This document shows, piece by piece, positions 1-6,381 of a stretch of DNA of 6,836 nucleotides. How positions within the stretch are numbered: the first letter of the stretch is position 1; every line of letters begins with the position of its first letter. The stretch covers positions 1 to 6,836 of the forward strand of contig URSI01000062.1 in NCBI GenBank assembly GCA_900550505.1. Reading direction: 5' to 3'. The notes under the pieces are model-generated. The model searched no databases. It saw only the letters and a program-made list of their open reading frames with translations, and was not told the DNA's origin. A program made the translations under genes and the position numbers. This stretch comes from an uncultured Eubacteriales bacterium (GTDB taxonomy: Bacteria; Bacillota; Clostridia; Oscillospirales; CAG-382).

Positions 1-74
1 CAGCGGACACATATCTTCCTAAGATGGAGGTCGACAGAGACGCTGCTGTTGAGGCAATAAAAGCATTTGAATAA
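1..74 (+). CDS. C-terminal end of a third solute-binding lipoprotein paralogue (partial, 5' end outside window)
   Basis: An open frame enters from the left edge and ends at TAA 72-74. It reads ADTYLPKMEVDRDAAVEAIK and then AFE. This lines up without gaps with the extreme C-termini of the two complete genes downstream, which also have a Ser-Ala block followed by an Arg-Asp/Ala-(Ala/Thr)-Val-Glu-Ala-(Ile/Val) helix ending within a few residues. The strand, frame ending and position directly before another family member make it the last 23 codons of an upstream paralogue. Only the C-terminal helix is visible, so nothing can be said about its signal peptide or ligand. The match is short, but it sits at exactly the expected distance from the stop codon. 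Confidence 0.8.
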   Translation, partial: ADTYLPKMEVDRDAAVEAIKAFE

Positions 75-121
75 TTCCGTCGTGTTTTGCGACGTTAATA
101 TATATTATCAAATACATATGT

Positions 122-126
122 GGAGG
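122..126 (+). promoter_or_regulatory. Ribosome binding site that fixes the start of the first complete lipoprotein gene
   Basis: GGAGG lies six bases before the ATG at 133. It decides between three in-frame starts. TTG 67 lies inside the preceding gene. ATG 118 would place this motif inside the coding region. ATG 133 is followed at once by a lipoprotein signal peptide, so it is the start chosen. Confidence 0.85.
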
Positions 127-132
127 CAGGTC

Positions 133-1641
133 ATGAAATTACGTACACTTAAGTTTGTCGCAGCGGTAATGGCAGTGCTGTTGTTTGCTCTTTGCGCGGT
201 ATCGTGTAGTGAAGACGACGATGAATCGTTAAACAACTCTGCTACTGCATCAAATGGAGATGTGACAGGTTGTTTGCTCCCGGACAAAAACTGGGGCGGT
301 GAGACAGTAACTGTTCTCGCATTTGGCGATCAAAGTAACCCTGGATATCATATTTCGCAATGGGCTCCGGAAGAGTTGACTGACGAACCGGTAAACGACG
401 CTACATATGAGCGAAACGCACTTATAAAAGATAAATACGGTATAAATATTGCCGTATTGTACAGAGATGGTTATGACAAGATAACTGATGCGATCGCGTC
501 TGAAGTGAACACAACGCTGGGAGATTTTGATATCGCCGCGGGAGCGGTGCATTATCTTGCGATGGCGAGTGCCAGCCAAGGAATGCTGTATGACCTTAAT
601 ACAATAAACGATTATGTAGGCGATGAATATTTGGATCTGTCACAAAAATGGTGGGATCAGCCTGCACGGCGCGATCTTTCGATAGCAAATTCGCTGTTTT
701 ATGCCACGGGTGATATTTGCGTGACAGATGACACATCAACATGGGCTGTTTACTTTAACAAGGATATCGTGAGCGATAAGGGAATGGAGGACCTTTTCCA
801 AGTCGTGCGTGACCAGAAATGGACCTTGGATAAAATGCACTCGCTTGCAAAAGAAGCTGTGACGCTGAGCGGGAATCAGATGGATTTCACGGAGGATACC
901 GATGATACATGGGGGCTTATGGCGACCACATATGACGCTGTGGCTGCGATGCTCGGCGCCGGTCAGCCTATGACCATGAAGGACGAAAACGATATTCCCC
1001 AGTTCCGTATAACCAGCGGTGCAAACCTTAATGCGTTCTCAAAGGTGTTTGATTTGCTTACCGATGCGTCTTGTACGGCGGTGGCGGATTATTTCGGCGC
1101 TTGGGACAGTGGTGTTTACGGGACTGCCACAAGTATATTCACCAACGGACACTCGCTGTTCTATTTTTCGAGTCTCGGTGATGTTGACAGCCAGGCTATG
1201 AGAGAAGCAGATATACATTATGGCATATTGCCTATGCCTAAATCCGATGAAAATATGGAGGGGTACTCTTCTTCTGCCACTATCTATCACCTGACAGTTG
1301 TCTCCGTGCCGATATCGGTAGTTGATAAGCTCCCAGTTACCACGTTCGCCATGGAAGCCATGGCTTATTACGGTAGCCAGATGGTCAAGGACGAATACTA
1401 CGAAGTAACATTGAAAAACAAACGCTTTACCGACAACGATTCGCCCGAAATGCTTGATATCATTACAAACAACAGAACATATGAGCTTTCGATGATACAC
1501 GATTGGGGTCAGGCTTTGTACCTTTACACCAATCAGCTCCTTGGCAGAACCAATACACTTCAGTCATCTGCCGACGCCGCAAAGGCTGCAATGGAGGAAG
1601 CAAGAGACGCGACTGTGGAGGCTATAAATTCGCTGAAATAG
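133..1641 (+). CDS. Extracellular solute-binding lipoprotein, paralogue 1 of the tandem array
   Basis: This is a 502-residue protein predicted to be exported and lipid-anchored on the outside of the membrane. There it would capture a solute, probably a carbohydrate or similar small molecule, for an ABC importer. The signal peptide is clear: Lys/Arg-containing residues 1-7, a hydrophobic core at about 8-22, and a lipobox-like AVSC with Cys25 as the likely acylated residue. Ala rather than Leu at the -3 position is slightly atypical. An acidic, Ser/Asn-rich linker follows. The mature part begins at about residue 49 with the LPDKNWGG motif, then WAPEELTDEPVNDATYERN (77-95) and KYGINI (101-106). 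WWDQ at 173-176, ATGDI at 191-195 and YYGILPMPK at 363-370 (with His for the first Tyr) are typical of clostridial proteins annotated as extracellular solute-binding proteins. The length fits the family. A GGAGG site precedes ATG 133. The next paralogue starts 41 bp after the stop with no terminator between, which suggests an operon. The family is clear from motifs; the substrate is not identifiable. Confidence 0.88.
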   Translation: MKLRTLKFVAAVMAVLLFALCAVSCSEDDDESLNNSATASNGDVTGCLLPDKNWGGETVTVLAFGDQSNPGYHISQWAPEELTDEPVNDATYERNALIKDKYGINIAVLYRDGYDKITDAIASEVNTTLGDFDIAAGAVHYLAMASASQGMLYDLNTINDYVGDEYLDLSQKWWDQPARRDLSIANSLFYATGDICVTDDTSTWAVYFNKDIVSDKGMEDLFQVVRDQKWTLDKMHSLAKEAVTLSGNQMDFTEDTDDTWGLMATTYDAVAAMLGAGQPMTMKDENDIPQFRITSGANLNAFSKVFDLLTDASCTAVADYFGAWDSGVYGTATSIFTNGHSLFYFSSLGDVDSQAMREADIHYGILPMPKSDENMEGYSSSATIYHLTVVSVPISVVDKLPVTTFAMEAMAYYGSQMVKDEYYEVTLKNKRFTDNDSPEMLDIITNNRTYELSMIHDWGQALYLYTNQLLGRTNTLQSSADAAKAAMEEARDATVEAINSLK

Positions 1642-1671
1642 TTTTACCGTAGTAACTATAAAATCAAGTCA

Positions 1672-1677
1672 GGGAGG
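1672..1677 (+). promoter_or_regulatory. Ribosome binding site of the second complete lipoprotein gene
   Basis: GGGAGG lies five bases before ATG 1683. The whole gap between the two lipoprotein genes (1642-1682) is 41 bp, and I see no hairpin with a T run in it, so read-through from the first gene is expected. Confidence 0.8.
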
Positions 1678-1682
1678 TTAAA

Positions 1683-3188
1683 ATGAGCAAGCTTAGAGTC
1701 ATCGCTTTTGCACTCATCGCTGTGCTTGGGGTCGGGTTGCTTGCGGCATGTCAACCGGATGAGGCAGAATCCAAACAGACGGTTTCTTCGACGACTAGCT
1801 ATGGTGAGACCGTTGGGCTCAAGTTGCCTGATATGAACTGGGGTGGTCGAACGGTCACCATTTGTGCGGTCGGCAACGAAGGAACGTTCGGCGCGGCAGA
1901 GTGGGCGCCGACGGAGACAAACGACGAACCTGTAAATGATGCTACTTTCGAAAGAAATGCGATCATTAAAGAAAAATACGGGATAGAAATCCGCGTTGAC
2001 AACAAGAAGGACTTTTCCGAGGTAGTAACTGCCGTTACGAACAATGTCGACAACGGAGGCAGTGAGTATCAGATAGCTGCGACCGCGATACATCGTCTGG
2101 CAACATCTCTCGCCAGTGACGGCAAACTTTATGACCTGAACCAGGCGAACGCGCTTGCGGGGGTTGATTATCTTGACCTCACTGCCGAGTGGTGGGACCA
2201 AGCTGCGGTGCGTGATCTTTCCATACACGGCGTCAACTTTTTTGCCACCGGTGACATTTGTGTAACTGACAACGCCGCTACTTGGGCTGTTTTCTTCAAC
2301 AAGGATATCGTGACCGAGAACGGCATAGAGGACTTGTACCAGGCGGTCCGCGACGACAGGTGGACACTTGACCTTATGCATCAGAGTGCGAAACAGGCGA
2401 CCAAACTGGTCGGGAACCAGATGGATTTCACTGCCGAGACGGATGATACGTGGGGCATGGTGGTGCAGTCGTATGACGGCGTCGCATTCATGGGCGGATG
2501 CGCACAGTCTATGGTTGCAAAGGACGAAGACGATACTCCTTTGATGAGAATACTTGACGCGAGAAATGTTGCCGTGTTCGCGGAGGTCTTTGATTTGCTC
2601 CTTGATGAGGCTTATGTAGGAGTGGCTGATCTTCACGGCTCATGGACGAGCGGCATATACGGTGTCCAGAAGTCCATTTTCTCCAACGGACACGCGTTGT
2701 TCATGCCCTGCCATCTTGCAGAGGTCGACACCGAACATATGAGAAATGCCGATATACGTTACGGTATACTTCCCATGCCGAAGGTGGATGAGCTTCAGGA
2801 GGAGTATTCATCACACGGGAACATATATTCGTGCACTGTTGCTACGATACCGATATCCGTTGTCGAGAACGATGATCTGCCGCTCACCTTGTTTGCAATG
2901 GAGGCAATGGCATATTACGGTCGCGAGATGGTGACGGATGAATATTATGAGGTCACGCTGAAGAACAAGCGATTCAATGACGACGACTCGCCCGAAATGC
3001 TTGACATCATATCGAAGAACCGCACATATGACCTCAGCGCGATCTATGATTGGGGCTCTGCGCTTTATCTTTACACAAACCTGATAGGCTCCAAGAACAA
3101 CACTCTCGTGTCTTCGGCTGAGAAATATCTTGAAGCGATCGAGGCTGACCTTAGAGCTACTGTAGAGGCTGTGGACGCTATCCGCTAG
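1683..3188 (+). CDS. Extracellular solute-binding lipoprotein, paralogue 2 of the tandem array
   Basis: This 501-residue protein is a close relative of its upstream neighbour and probably has the same role, binding a solute outside the cell for an ABC importer. Residues 1-22 form a signal peptide ending in a canonical lipobox LAAC, with Cys23 as the lipid attachment site. Shared family blocks are LPDMNWGGRTVTI (48-60), WAPTETNDEPVNDATFERN (74-92), KYGIEI (98-103), WWDQ (170-173), FFATGDICVTD (186-196), YGILPMPK (360-367) and YYEVTLKNKRF (421-431). Over the 64 residues aligned to 404-467 of the first copy I count 52 identities, so the C-terminal lobe is strongly conserved. The linker and several loops differ (for example SNPGYHISQ against EGTFGAAE before the WAP motif). 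This is compatible with different ligands, but that is inference. No permease or ATP-binding gene follows; the transcript instead meets a strong terminator about 100 bp downstream. It is the last gene of the + strand group. Confidence 0.9.
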   Translation: MSKLRVIAFALIAVLGVGLLAACQPDEAESKQTVSSTTSYGETVGLKLPDMNWGGRTVTICAVGNEGTFGAAEWAPTETNDEPVNDATFERNAIIKEKYGIEIRVDNKKDFSEVVTAVTNNVDNGGSEYQIAATAIHRLATSLASDGKLYDLNQANALAGVDYLDLTAEWWDQAAVRDLSIHGVNFFATGDICVTDNAATWAVFFNKDIVTENGIEDLYQAVRDDRWTLDLMHQSAKQATKLVGNQMDFTAETDDTWGMVVQSYDGVAFMGGCAQSMVAKDEDDTPLMRILDARNVAVFAEVFDLLLDEAYVGVADLHGSWTSGIYGVQKSIFSNGHALFMPCHLAEVDTEHMRNADIRYGILPMPKVDELQEEYSSHGNIYSCTVATIPISVVENDDLPLTLFAMEAMAYYGREMVTDEYYEVTLKNKRFNDDDSPEMLDIISKNRTYDLSAIYDWGSALYLYTNLIGSKNNTLVSSAEKYLEAIEADLRATVEAVDAIR

Positions 3189-3288
3189 CAGTGACCACGC
3201 CTTTCCCCGCTTGGCTGTGTCAATAAAACGCGCAGCCGTCGAGGTGCTGCAAATTAAAGGATGCTGTGCAGAAAATGCGTGGATGAGA
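3189..3288 (+). other. Non-coding 3' leader into the terminator, with one possible hairpin
   Basis: This gap between the last lipoprotein stop and the terminator stem has no supported gene. A modest hairpin can form between GGCTGTGT (3213-3220) and GCGCAGCC (3230-3237), eight pairs including two G-U pairs around a nine-base loop. No T run follows, so it is not a terminator by itself. It could stabilise the 3' end of the mRNA, but nothing here shows that. Confidence 0.4.
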
Positions 3289-3327
3289 AAAGTCCGCACC
3301 CTAAAAGAGGTGCGGACTTTCATTTTT
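3289..3327 (+). terminator. Strong rho-independent terminator closing the lipoprotein operon
   Basis: A perfect 12-bp stem is formed by AAAGTCCGCACC (3289-3300) and GGTGCGGACTTT (3309-3320) around the eight-base loop CTAAAAGA. It is followed by CA and five T residues (3323-3327). It lies between convergent genes. Read on the opposite strand the stem ends in TTTT followed by CTC, so it may also stop transcripts coming from the acetyltransferase side, less efficiently. Confidence 0.93.
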
Positions 3328-3333
3328 GATAGA

Positions 3334-3373
3334 GGTGTCACAACCAATGCTTCCTTGAATTTCGGTGTCACAA
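3334..3373. repeat. 10-bp direct repeat GGTGTCACAA, two copies 30 bp apart
   Basis: GGTGTCACAA occurs at 3334-3343 and again at 3364-3373, each followed by C/T-C-rich sequence and AA. The copies are in the same orientation and exactly 30 bp apart, close to three helical turns. They lie just downstream of the lipoprotein terminator in sequence with no gene. They could be a protein-binding pair, the debris of an old insertion, or chance; only the repeat itself is shown directly. Confidence 0.55.
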
Positions 3374-3386
3374 TCCAACATCCGTT

Positions 3387-3421
3387 ATACCGGCGATCAT
3401 AACCTTACCGGTATGATTTTT
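3387..3421 (+). terminator. Second hairpin with a T run, possible backup terminator
   Basis: ATACCGG (3387-3393) pairs with CCGGTAT (3408-3414) over a 14-base loop, and GA plus five T residues (3417-3421) follow. An alternative fold pairs ATCATA (3396-3401) plus CC with GG plus TATGAT (3412-3417), with one bulged A, placing the T run directly against the stem. Either would act on + strand transcripts that escape the first terminator. On the - strand no T run follows, so it is unlikely to end the acetyltransferase transcript. The stem is short, so the call is tentative. Confidence 0.4.
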
Positions 3422-3459
3422 CATTCTGAAGTTCTCAATAAACGCCGAGAAGATCAAGC

Positions 3460-3897
3460 CTATTCAAGCCATTGAACAAAAGCTGTTTTATCACTGCTGT
3501 TATAGCCTGCGTTACGATAGAATTCAAGTGTTGAAACTTCTTTTGAGCCGGTAAGCAGCATCATTTTGTAACAATTATCATTTTCCGCAATTTTTTTTGC
3601 ATGATCCAGACATTCCGTCGCATATCCCTTATTACGGTAATCCTCATGGGTGACAACATTTTCGATCAATGCGTACGGCCTGACGCCTCTCGTCAGATTT
3701 GGGATGATTACGCAGGTACAAGAGGACACTATTTTATTGCCAACCTCATTTACGATAATGTGATAATCGTTATCTTTCAGGATCGTTTCCCATGTATTTT
3801 TCAACCGTTCGGTCGTTTCCGGCATAAATTTCTCATGTAAACATAAATACAAAGCCAGCAATTCGTCTCGTTCATTTTCTTTGATTTCTCTGACCAT
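3460..3897 (-). CDS. GNAT-family N-acetyltransferase
   Basis: This 145-residue protein is a single-domain member of the GNAT fold, which transfers an acetyl group from acetyl-CoA to an amine. The acetyl-CoA loop is visible as RNKGYA (88-93), preceded by the strand ALIENVVTHEDY (76-87, the usual 'I..vvV...yR..G.G/A' arrangement) and followed by the helix ATECLDHAKKIAE. Motif B appears as FYRNAGY (126-132), typical of the C-terminal part of the fold. The length is normal for a one-domain GNAT. The ATG at 3897 was chosen over an upstream TTG because a GGAGG site lies six bases before it, inside the longer reading. The substrate cannot be told from sequence. The gene lies 181 bp downstream of metA on the same strand. 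It may have its own promoter; a TATGAT-like -10 element is present on the - strand at 3985-3980, but no good -35 is seen. An eight-base A run on its coding strand (3598-3591) encodes Ala-Lys-Lys-Ile. Confidence 0.85.
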   Translation of the reverse strand: MVREIKENERDELLALYLCLHEKFMPETTERLKNTWETILKDNDYHIIVNEVGNKIVSSCTCVIIPNLTRGVRPYALIENVVTHEDYRNKGYATECLDHAKKIAENDNCYKMMLLTGSKEVSTLEFYRNAGYNSSDKTAFVQWLE

Positions 3898-4078
3898 ACA
3901 GAACCTCCGCAAATTTTCCGTTCATCTTGCCGTGAGTACAGCGCATAACGGAATTGTGTCTTACATCTTTCGGTCATTCATCATATTTAGTAACAATCAG
4001 AAGGATGACATAAGGATCATCATTAGGAAGTTGCTTCCCCACGCTGTGCGTCTTGTTCAGAAGACCGACGCACAGGCT
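3898..4078 (-). other. Gap between metA and the acetyltransferase with two hairpins
   Basis: This spacer holds no supported gene. Four bases after the metA stop, CTGTGCGTC (4044-4052) can pair with GACGCACAG (4067-4075), a perfect nine-base stem with a 14-base loop. Next comes GGAAG-TTG-CTTCC (4026-4038). Neither is followed by T residues on the - strand, so a classical intrinsic terminator for metA is not demonstrated. The hairpins may still limit read-through or protect the 3' end. The larger stem is followed by a T-rich stretch on the + strand only, where no gene needs a terminator. Confidence 0.4.
3904..3908 (-). promoter_or_regulatory. Ribosome binding site that fixes the acetyltransferase start
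   Basis: On the - strand GGAGG is followed by six bases and then ATG (3897-3895). It argues against a TTG start at 3912, which would place this site inside the coding region. Confidence 0.8.
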
Positions 4079-4996
4079 TTATTTTATGTCTTCAATGTTG
4101 AATGGGGTCTGCTGGTATACATAGTAATTGAGCCAGTTTCCGAAAAGCAGGTTTGCATGTGCTCGCCAGAGGTTGAGCGGCGGCAGCAGGGGGTTGTCCT
4201 CAGGAAAGTAGTTCTTTGGTATTTCTATAGGCTCGTTACGGCTGATATCGCGATTGTACTCATCCGAGAGCGTTTCAAGGTCGTATTCCGCATGGCCGGT
4301 GACGTAGACCTCTCTGCCGTTTTTTGAACAAATAAGATATATTCCGGCTTCGTCAGAGATCGCAAGCGGGATAAGGTCTACGCAGGATGTCACGTCGTCC
4401 ACCGATATTTCAGTATATCGGGAGTGCGGAGCGTAAAATCTTTCGTCAAATCCGCGAACGAGCGGGTGTGACGGTACCAGCACGGCGTGACGAAAAATCC
4501 CGGATATTTTTTGGGGCACTGCTGTTTTTCCGATGCCGTGGTTATGATAAAGTCCGGCTTGTGCACCCCAGCATATATACATTGTGGAATAAACGTTCGT
4601 TTTTGCCCAGTCCATTATACCGCACAGCTCATCCCAGTAATTAACCTGTTCAAATTCCAGTGTCTCCACGGGAGCGCCGGTGATTATGAGACCGTCGAAC
4701 TTTTGCGCTTTGACATCTTCAAAAGTTTTGTAAAAGCTTTTGAGGTGCTCCATAGGTGTATTTTTAGGTTTGTGGGTTTCGGTGTAAAGTAGTGTGACAT
4801 CGATTTGGAGCGGGGTGTTTGCCAGTAGCCGCAAAAATTGTGTTTCGGTAACTATTTTTTTTGGCATCAGGTTGAGTATAGCTATCTTCAACGGACGTAT
4901 ATCCTGTGATGACGCTCGCTCTTCGCTCATCACAAATATGTTTTCTTTTTCGAGCAGCTGGGCTGCGGGCAGATTCTGAGGTATTTTTATCGGCAT
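4079..4996 (-). CDS. metA: MetA-family homoserine O-acyltransferase, predicted acetyl-CoA dependent
   Basis: This cytoplasmic enzyme activates the hydroxyl of L-homoserine in methionine biosynthesis. The 305-residue length is normal for MetA. Its numbering matches the characterised enzymes: Lys46 in LMPKK, catalytic Cys142 in ICWGAQAG, His235 and Glu237 in VTGHAEYD, and Arg249 in YNRD. Residue 111 in TGAPVETLEF is Glu. In published work on this family Glu111 goes with acetyl-CoA and Gly111 (as in E. coli) with succinyl-CoA, so O-acetylhomoserine is the predicted product even though the usual label is homoserine O-succinyltransferase. The start overlaps the last 10 bases of the aminopeptidase gene, with GGGAG seven bases before the ATG, pointing to translational coupling. 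No methionine-responsive riboswitch is visible just upstream, as expected inside an operon. Other methionine genes are not present in the window. The family is very secure; acyl donor preference is inferred from one residue. Confidence 0.95.
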   Translation of the reverse strand: MPIKIPQNLPAAQLLEKENIFVMSEERASSQDIRPLKIAILNLMPKKIVTETQFLRLLANTPLQIDVTLLYTETHKPKNTPMEHLKSFYKTFEDVKAQKFDGLIITGAPVETLEFEQVNYWDELCGIMDWAKTNVYSTMYICWGAQAGLYHNHGIGKTAVPQKISGIFRHAVLVPSHPLVRGFDERFYAPHSRYTEISVDDVTSCVDLIPLAISDEAGIYLICSKNGREVYVTGHAEYDLETLSDEYNRDISRNEPIEIPKNYFPEDNPLLPPLNLWRAHANLLFGNWLNYYVYQQTPFNIEDIK

Positions 4997-6381
4997 TTTC
5001 CGTCTCCCATTTTTTCAAAGAATGCCCGGCATCCGAGATATGTTTCGTAGATATCGGCTTTTGAGGCGAGCTCTACCGGTGAGTGCATCGAGAGCAACGG
5101 TACCCCAAAGTCAATAACGTCTATATTCAGCATCGCGATCTCGGAAGCCACCGTCCCGGCGCCGCCCTGGTCGACCTTGCCGTATTCGCCGGTCTGCCAT
5201 ACGACATCATTCGCGTCGAGCAGCCGTGTGAGCCGTGCAACGAGCTCCGCGGAAGCGTCTGATGTGCCGGATTTGCCGCGTGAGCCTGTATATTTCGTAA
5301 CGCAAACACCTTTATTGATGTATGCGCTGTTGCGCGGATCATATGCCGAGGCAAAAGTGGGGTCGAAGGCACCGCCTACGTCTGCAGAGAGACAAAACGA
5401 ATTTTCGCAAAAATCACTGAAATTTGCGCCGCAACAATTGCAAAGGTCTGACAGGAAATTCTTCAGCGCGGCGGAGCGGACGCCGGTCACACCTTCGCTG
5501 CCGATCTCCTCTTTGTCCGCAAATACTGCTACTGCCGTGCGTGCGAGCGTATTTGAATCGATAAGCGCCGTTACGGCAGGATATGCGCACACCCGGTCAT
5601 CGTGACCGTATGCCGCTATCATTCCGCGGTCAAATCCTACCTCGCGTGATTTGATGCACGGAACGGCGCTCAGCTCTGCGTTTATCAGGTCTTTTTCGCA
5701 GATACCGTATTTTTCATGGAGCAACGACAGAACATTCAGCTTTACGAGTTCTTCGCCATCGTCACTGAGCGGAACGGAACCGTTGATGATATTCAGTTCT
5801 TCGCCTTCTATGCCGTTCGAGAGCGTACGGGCATACTGATCCTTGCCGATATGCGGCATAAGATCACTGATATAGAACACCGGCTCGTCATCATCTTCAC
5901 CGAGCCGTATCTGATGCTTTGTCCCTTTTGAGTCGATCACCACACCGTGCAACGACAGCGGCAGTGCCGTCCACTGGTATTTTTTCAGTCCGCCGTAATA
6001 GTGCGTTTTGAAGTAACTTATGCCGCCGTCTTCATACAGCGGACGCTGCTTCAGGTCTATTCGCGGCGAATCAGTATGAGCCATTATGAGGTTGGCACCG
6101 CGTGAGAGGTCTTCGCCCACTATTGCAAGAAAAATACTTTTGCCCCTGTTGTTATAATATACGCGGTCGCCGCACTTATATTTTGCGTGGCGATCGAACG
6201 GTACGAAGCCGGAGCTGGTTGCGAATTCTATCGCCCAGTCAACCGCCTCACGTTCCGTTTTGGCGGTATCAATAAATTTACGGTAACCGATGCAGTAATT
6301 GAATGCATTTTCCTTTTCGTCTTTTTTTGAGTAGGCACAACGCGGCTTATAGGTCAGCTGCTTTGCTTGTTCGTTCGTCAT
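4987..6381 (-). CDS. M18-family zinc aminopeptidase (aspartyl aminopeptidase-like)
   Basis: This 464-residue protein belongs to the M18 metallopeptidases, cytoplasmic, usually dodecameric enzymes that remove N-terminal residues, often acidic ones, from peptides. The expected active-site groups are all visible: His102 in AHTDSPRIDL; Asp262 in the GHDDR segment; the Glu pair 291-292 in KEEIGSEG, with Glu291 as the likely catalytic base and Glu292 as a metal ligand; Asp334 in SADVGGAFDP; and His433 in SMHSPVELAS. The length is typical of the family. The ATG at 6381 is preceded by an AGGAAGG-like site, and the N-terminus (YKPRCAYSKKDE and then YCIGYRKFIDTAKTEREAV) resembles clostridial members; the next Met is residue 100. 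Its 5' end overlaps the transglycosylase gene by 35 bp and its 3' end overlaps metA by 10 bp. Substrate preference is not determined here; a role in peptide turnover is the safe reading. Confidence 0.93.
   Translation of the reverse strand: MTNEQAKQLTYKPRCAYSKKDEKENAFNYCIGYRKFIDTAKTEREAVDWAIEFATSSGFVPFDRHAKYKCGDRVYYNNRGKSIFLAIVGEDLSRGANLIMAHTDSPRIDLKQRPLYEDGGISYFKTHYYGGLKKYQWTALPLSLHGVVIDSKGTKHQIRLGEDDDEPVFYISDLMPHIGKDQYARTLSNGIEGEELNIINGSVPLSDDGEELVKLNVLSLLHEKYGICEKDLINAELSAVPCIKSREVGFDRGMIAAYGHDDRVCAYPAVTALIDSNTLARTAVAVFADKEEIGSEGVTGVRSAALKNFLSDLCNCCGANFSDFCENSFCLSADVGGAFDPTFASAYDPRNSAYINKGVCVTKYTGSRGKSGTSDASAELVARLTRLLDANDVVWQTGEYGKVDQGGAGTVASEIAMLNIDVIDFGVPLLSMHSPVELASKADIYETYLGCRAFFEKMGDGKCR

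Noticed and set aside
78..94. CGTCG / CGACG hairpin in the gap before the first complete lipoprotein as a terminator
   Set aside because: The stem is only five pairs and no T run follows, so it is unlikely to separate the tandem genes.
87..108. Possible promoter with TTGCGA and an AT-rich TATTAT stretch upstream of the first complete lipoprotein
   Set aside because: The spacing between the two elements is about 10 bases, far from the usual 16-18, so there is no supported sigma-A promoter here.
67..132. Longer N-terminus for the first complete lipoprotein from TTG 67 or ATG 118
   Set aside because: TTG 67 lies inside the end of the upstream gene, and the GGAGG site at 122-126 serves ATG 133. 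Only the shorter form gives a proper lipoprotein signal peptide at the N-terminus.
1656..2636. 326-codon open frame on the - strand
   Set aside because: It lies antisense across the second lipoprotein gene, has no recognisable domain and a basic, low-complexity composition. It is a shadow of the real gene.
2811..3371. 186-codon open frame on the - strand running through the terminator
   Set aside because: It is antisense to the conserved end of the second lipoprotein and crosses the terminator stem. It shows no family motif.
3211..3402. Small + strand open frame in the intergenic region
   Set aside because: It starts with TTG, has no ribosome binding site and reads straight through a perfect intrinsic terminator.
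3881..4327. 148-codon + strand open frame opposite the acetyltransferase-metA junction
   Set aside because: Much of it is antisense to metA, which has all catalytic residues, and it has no family features.
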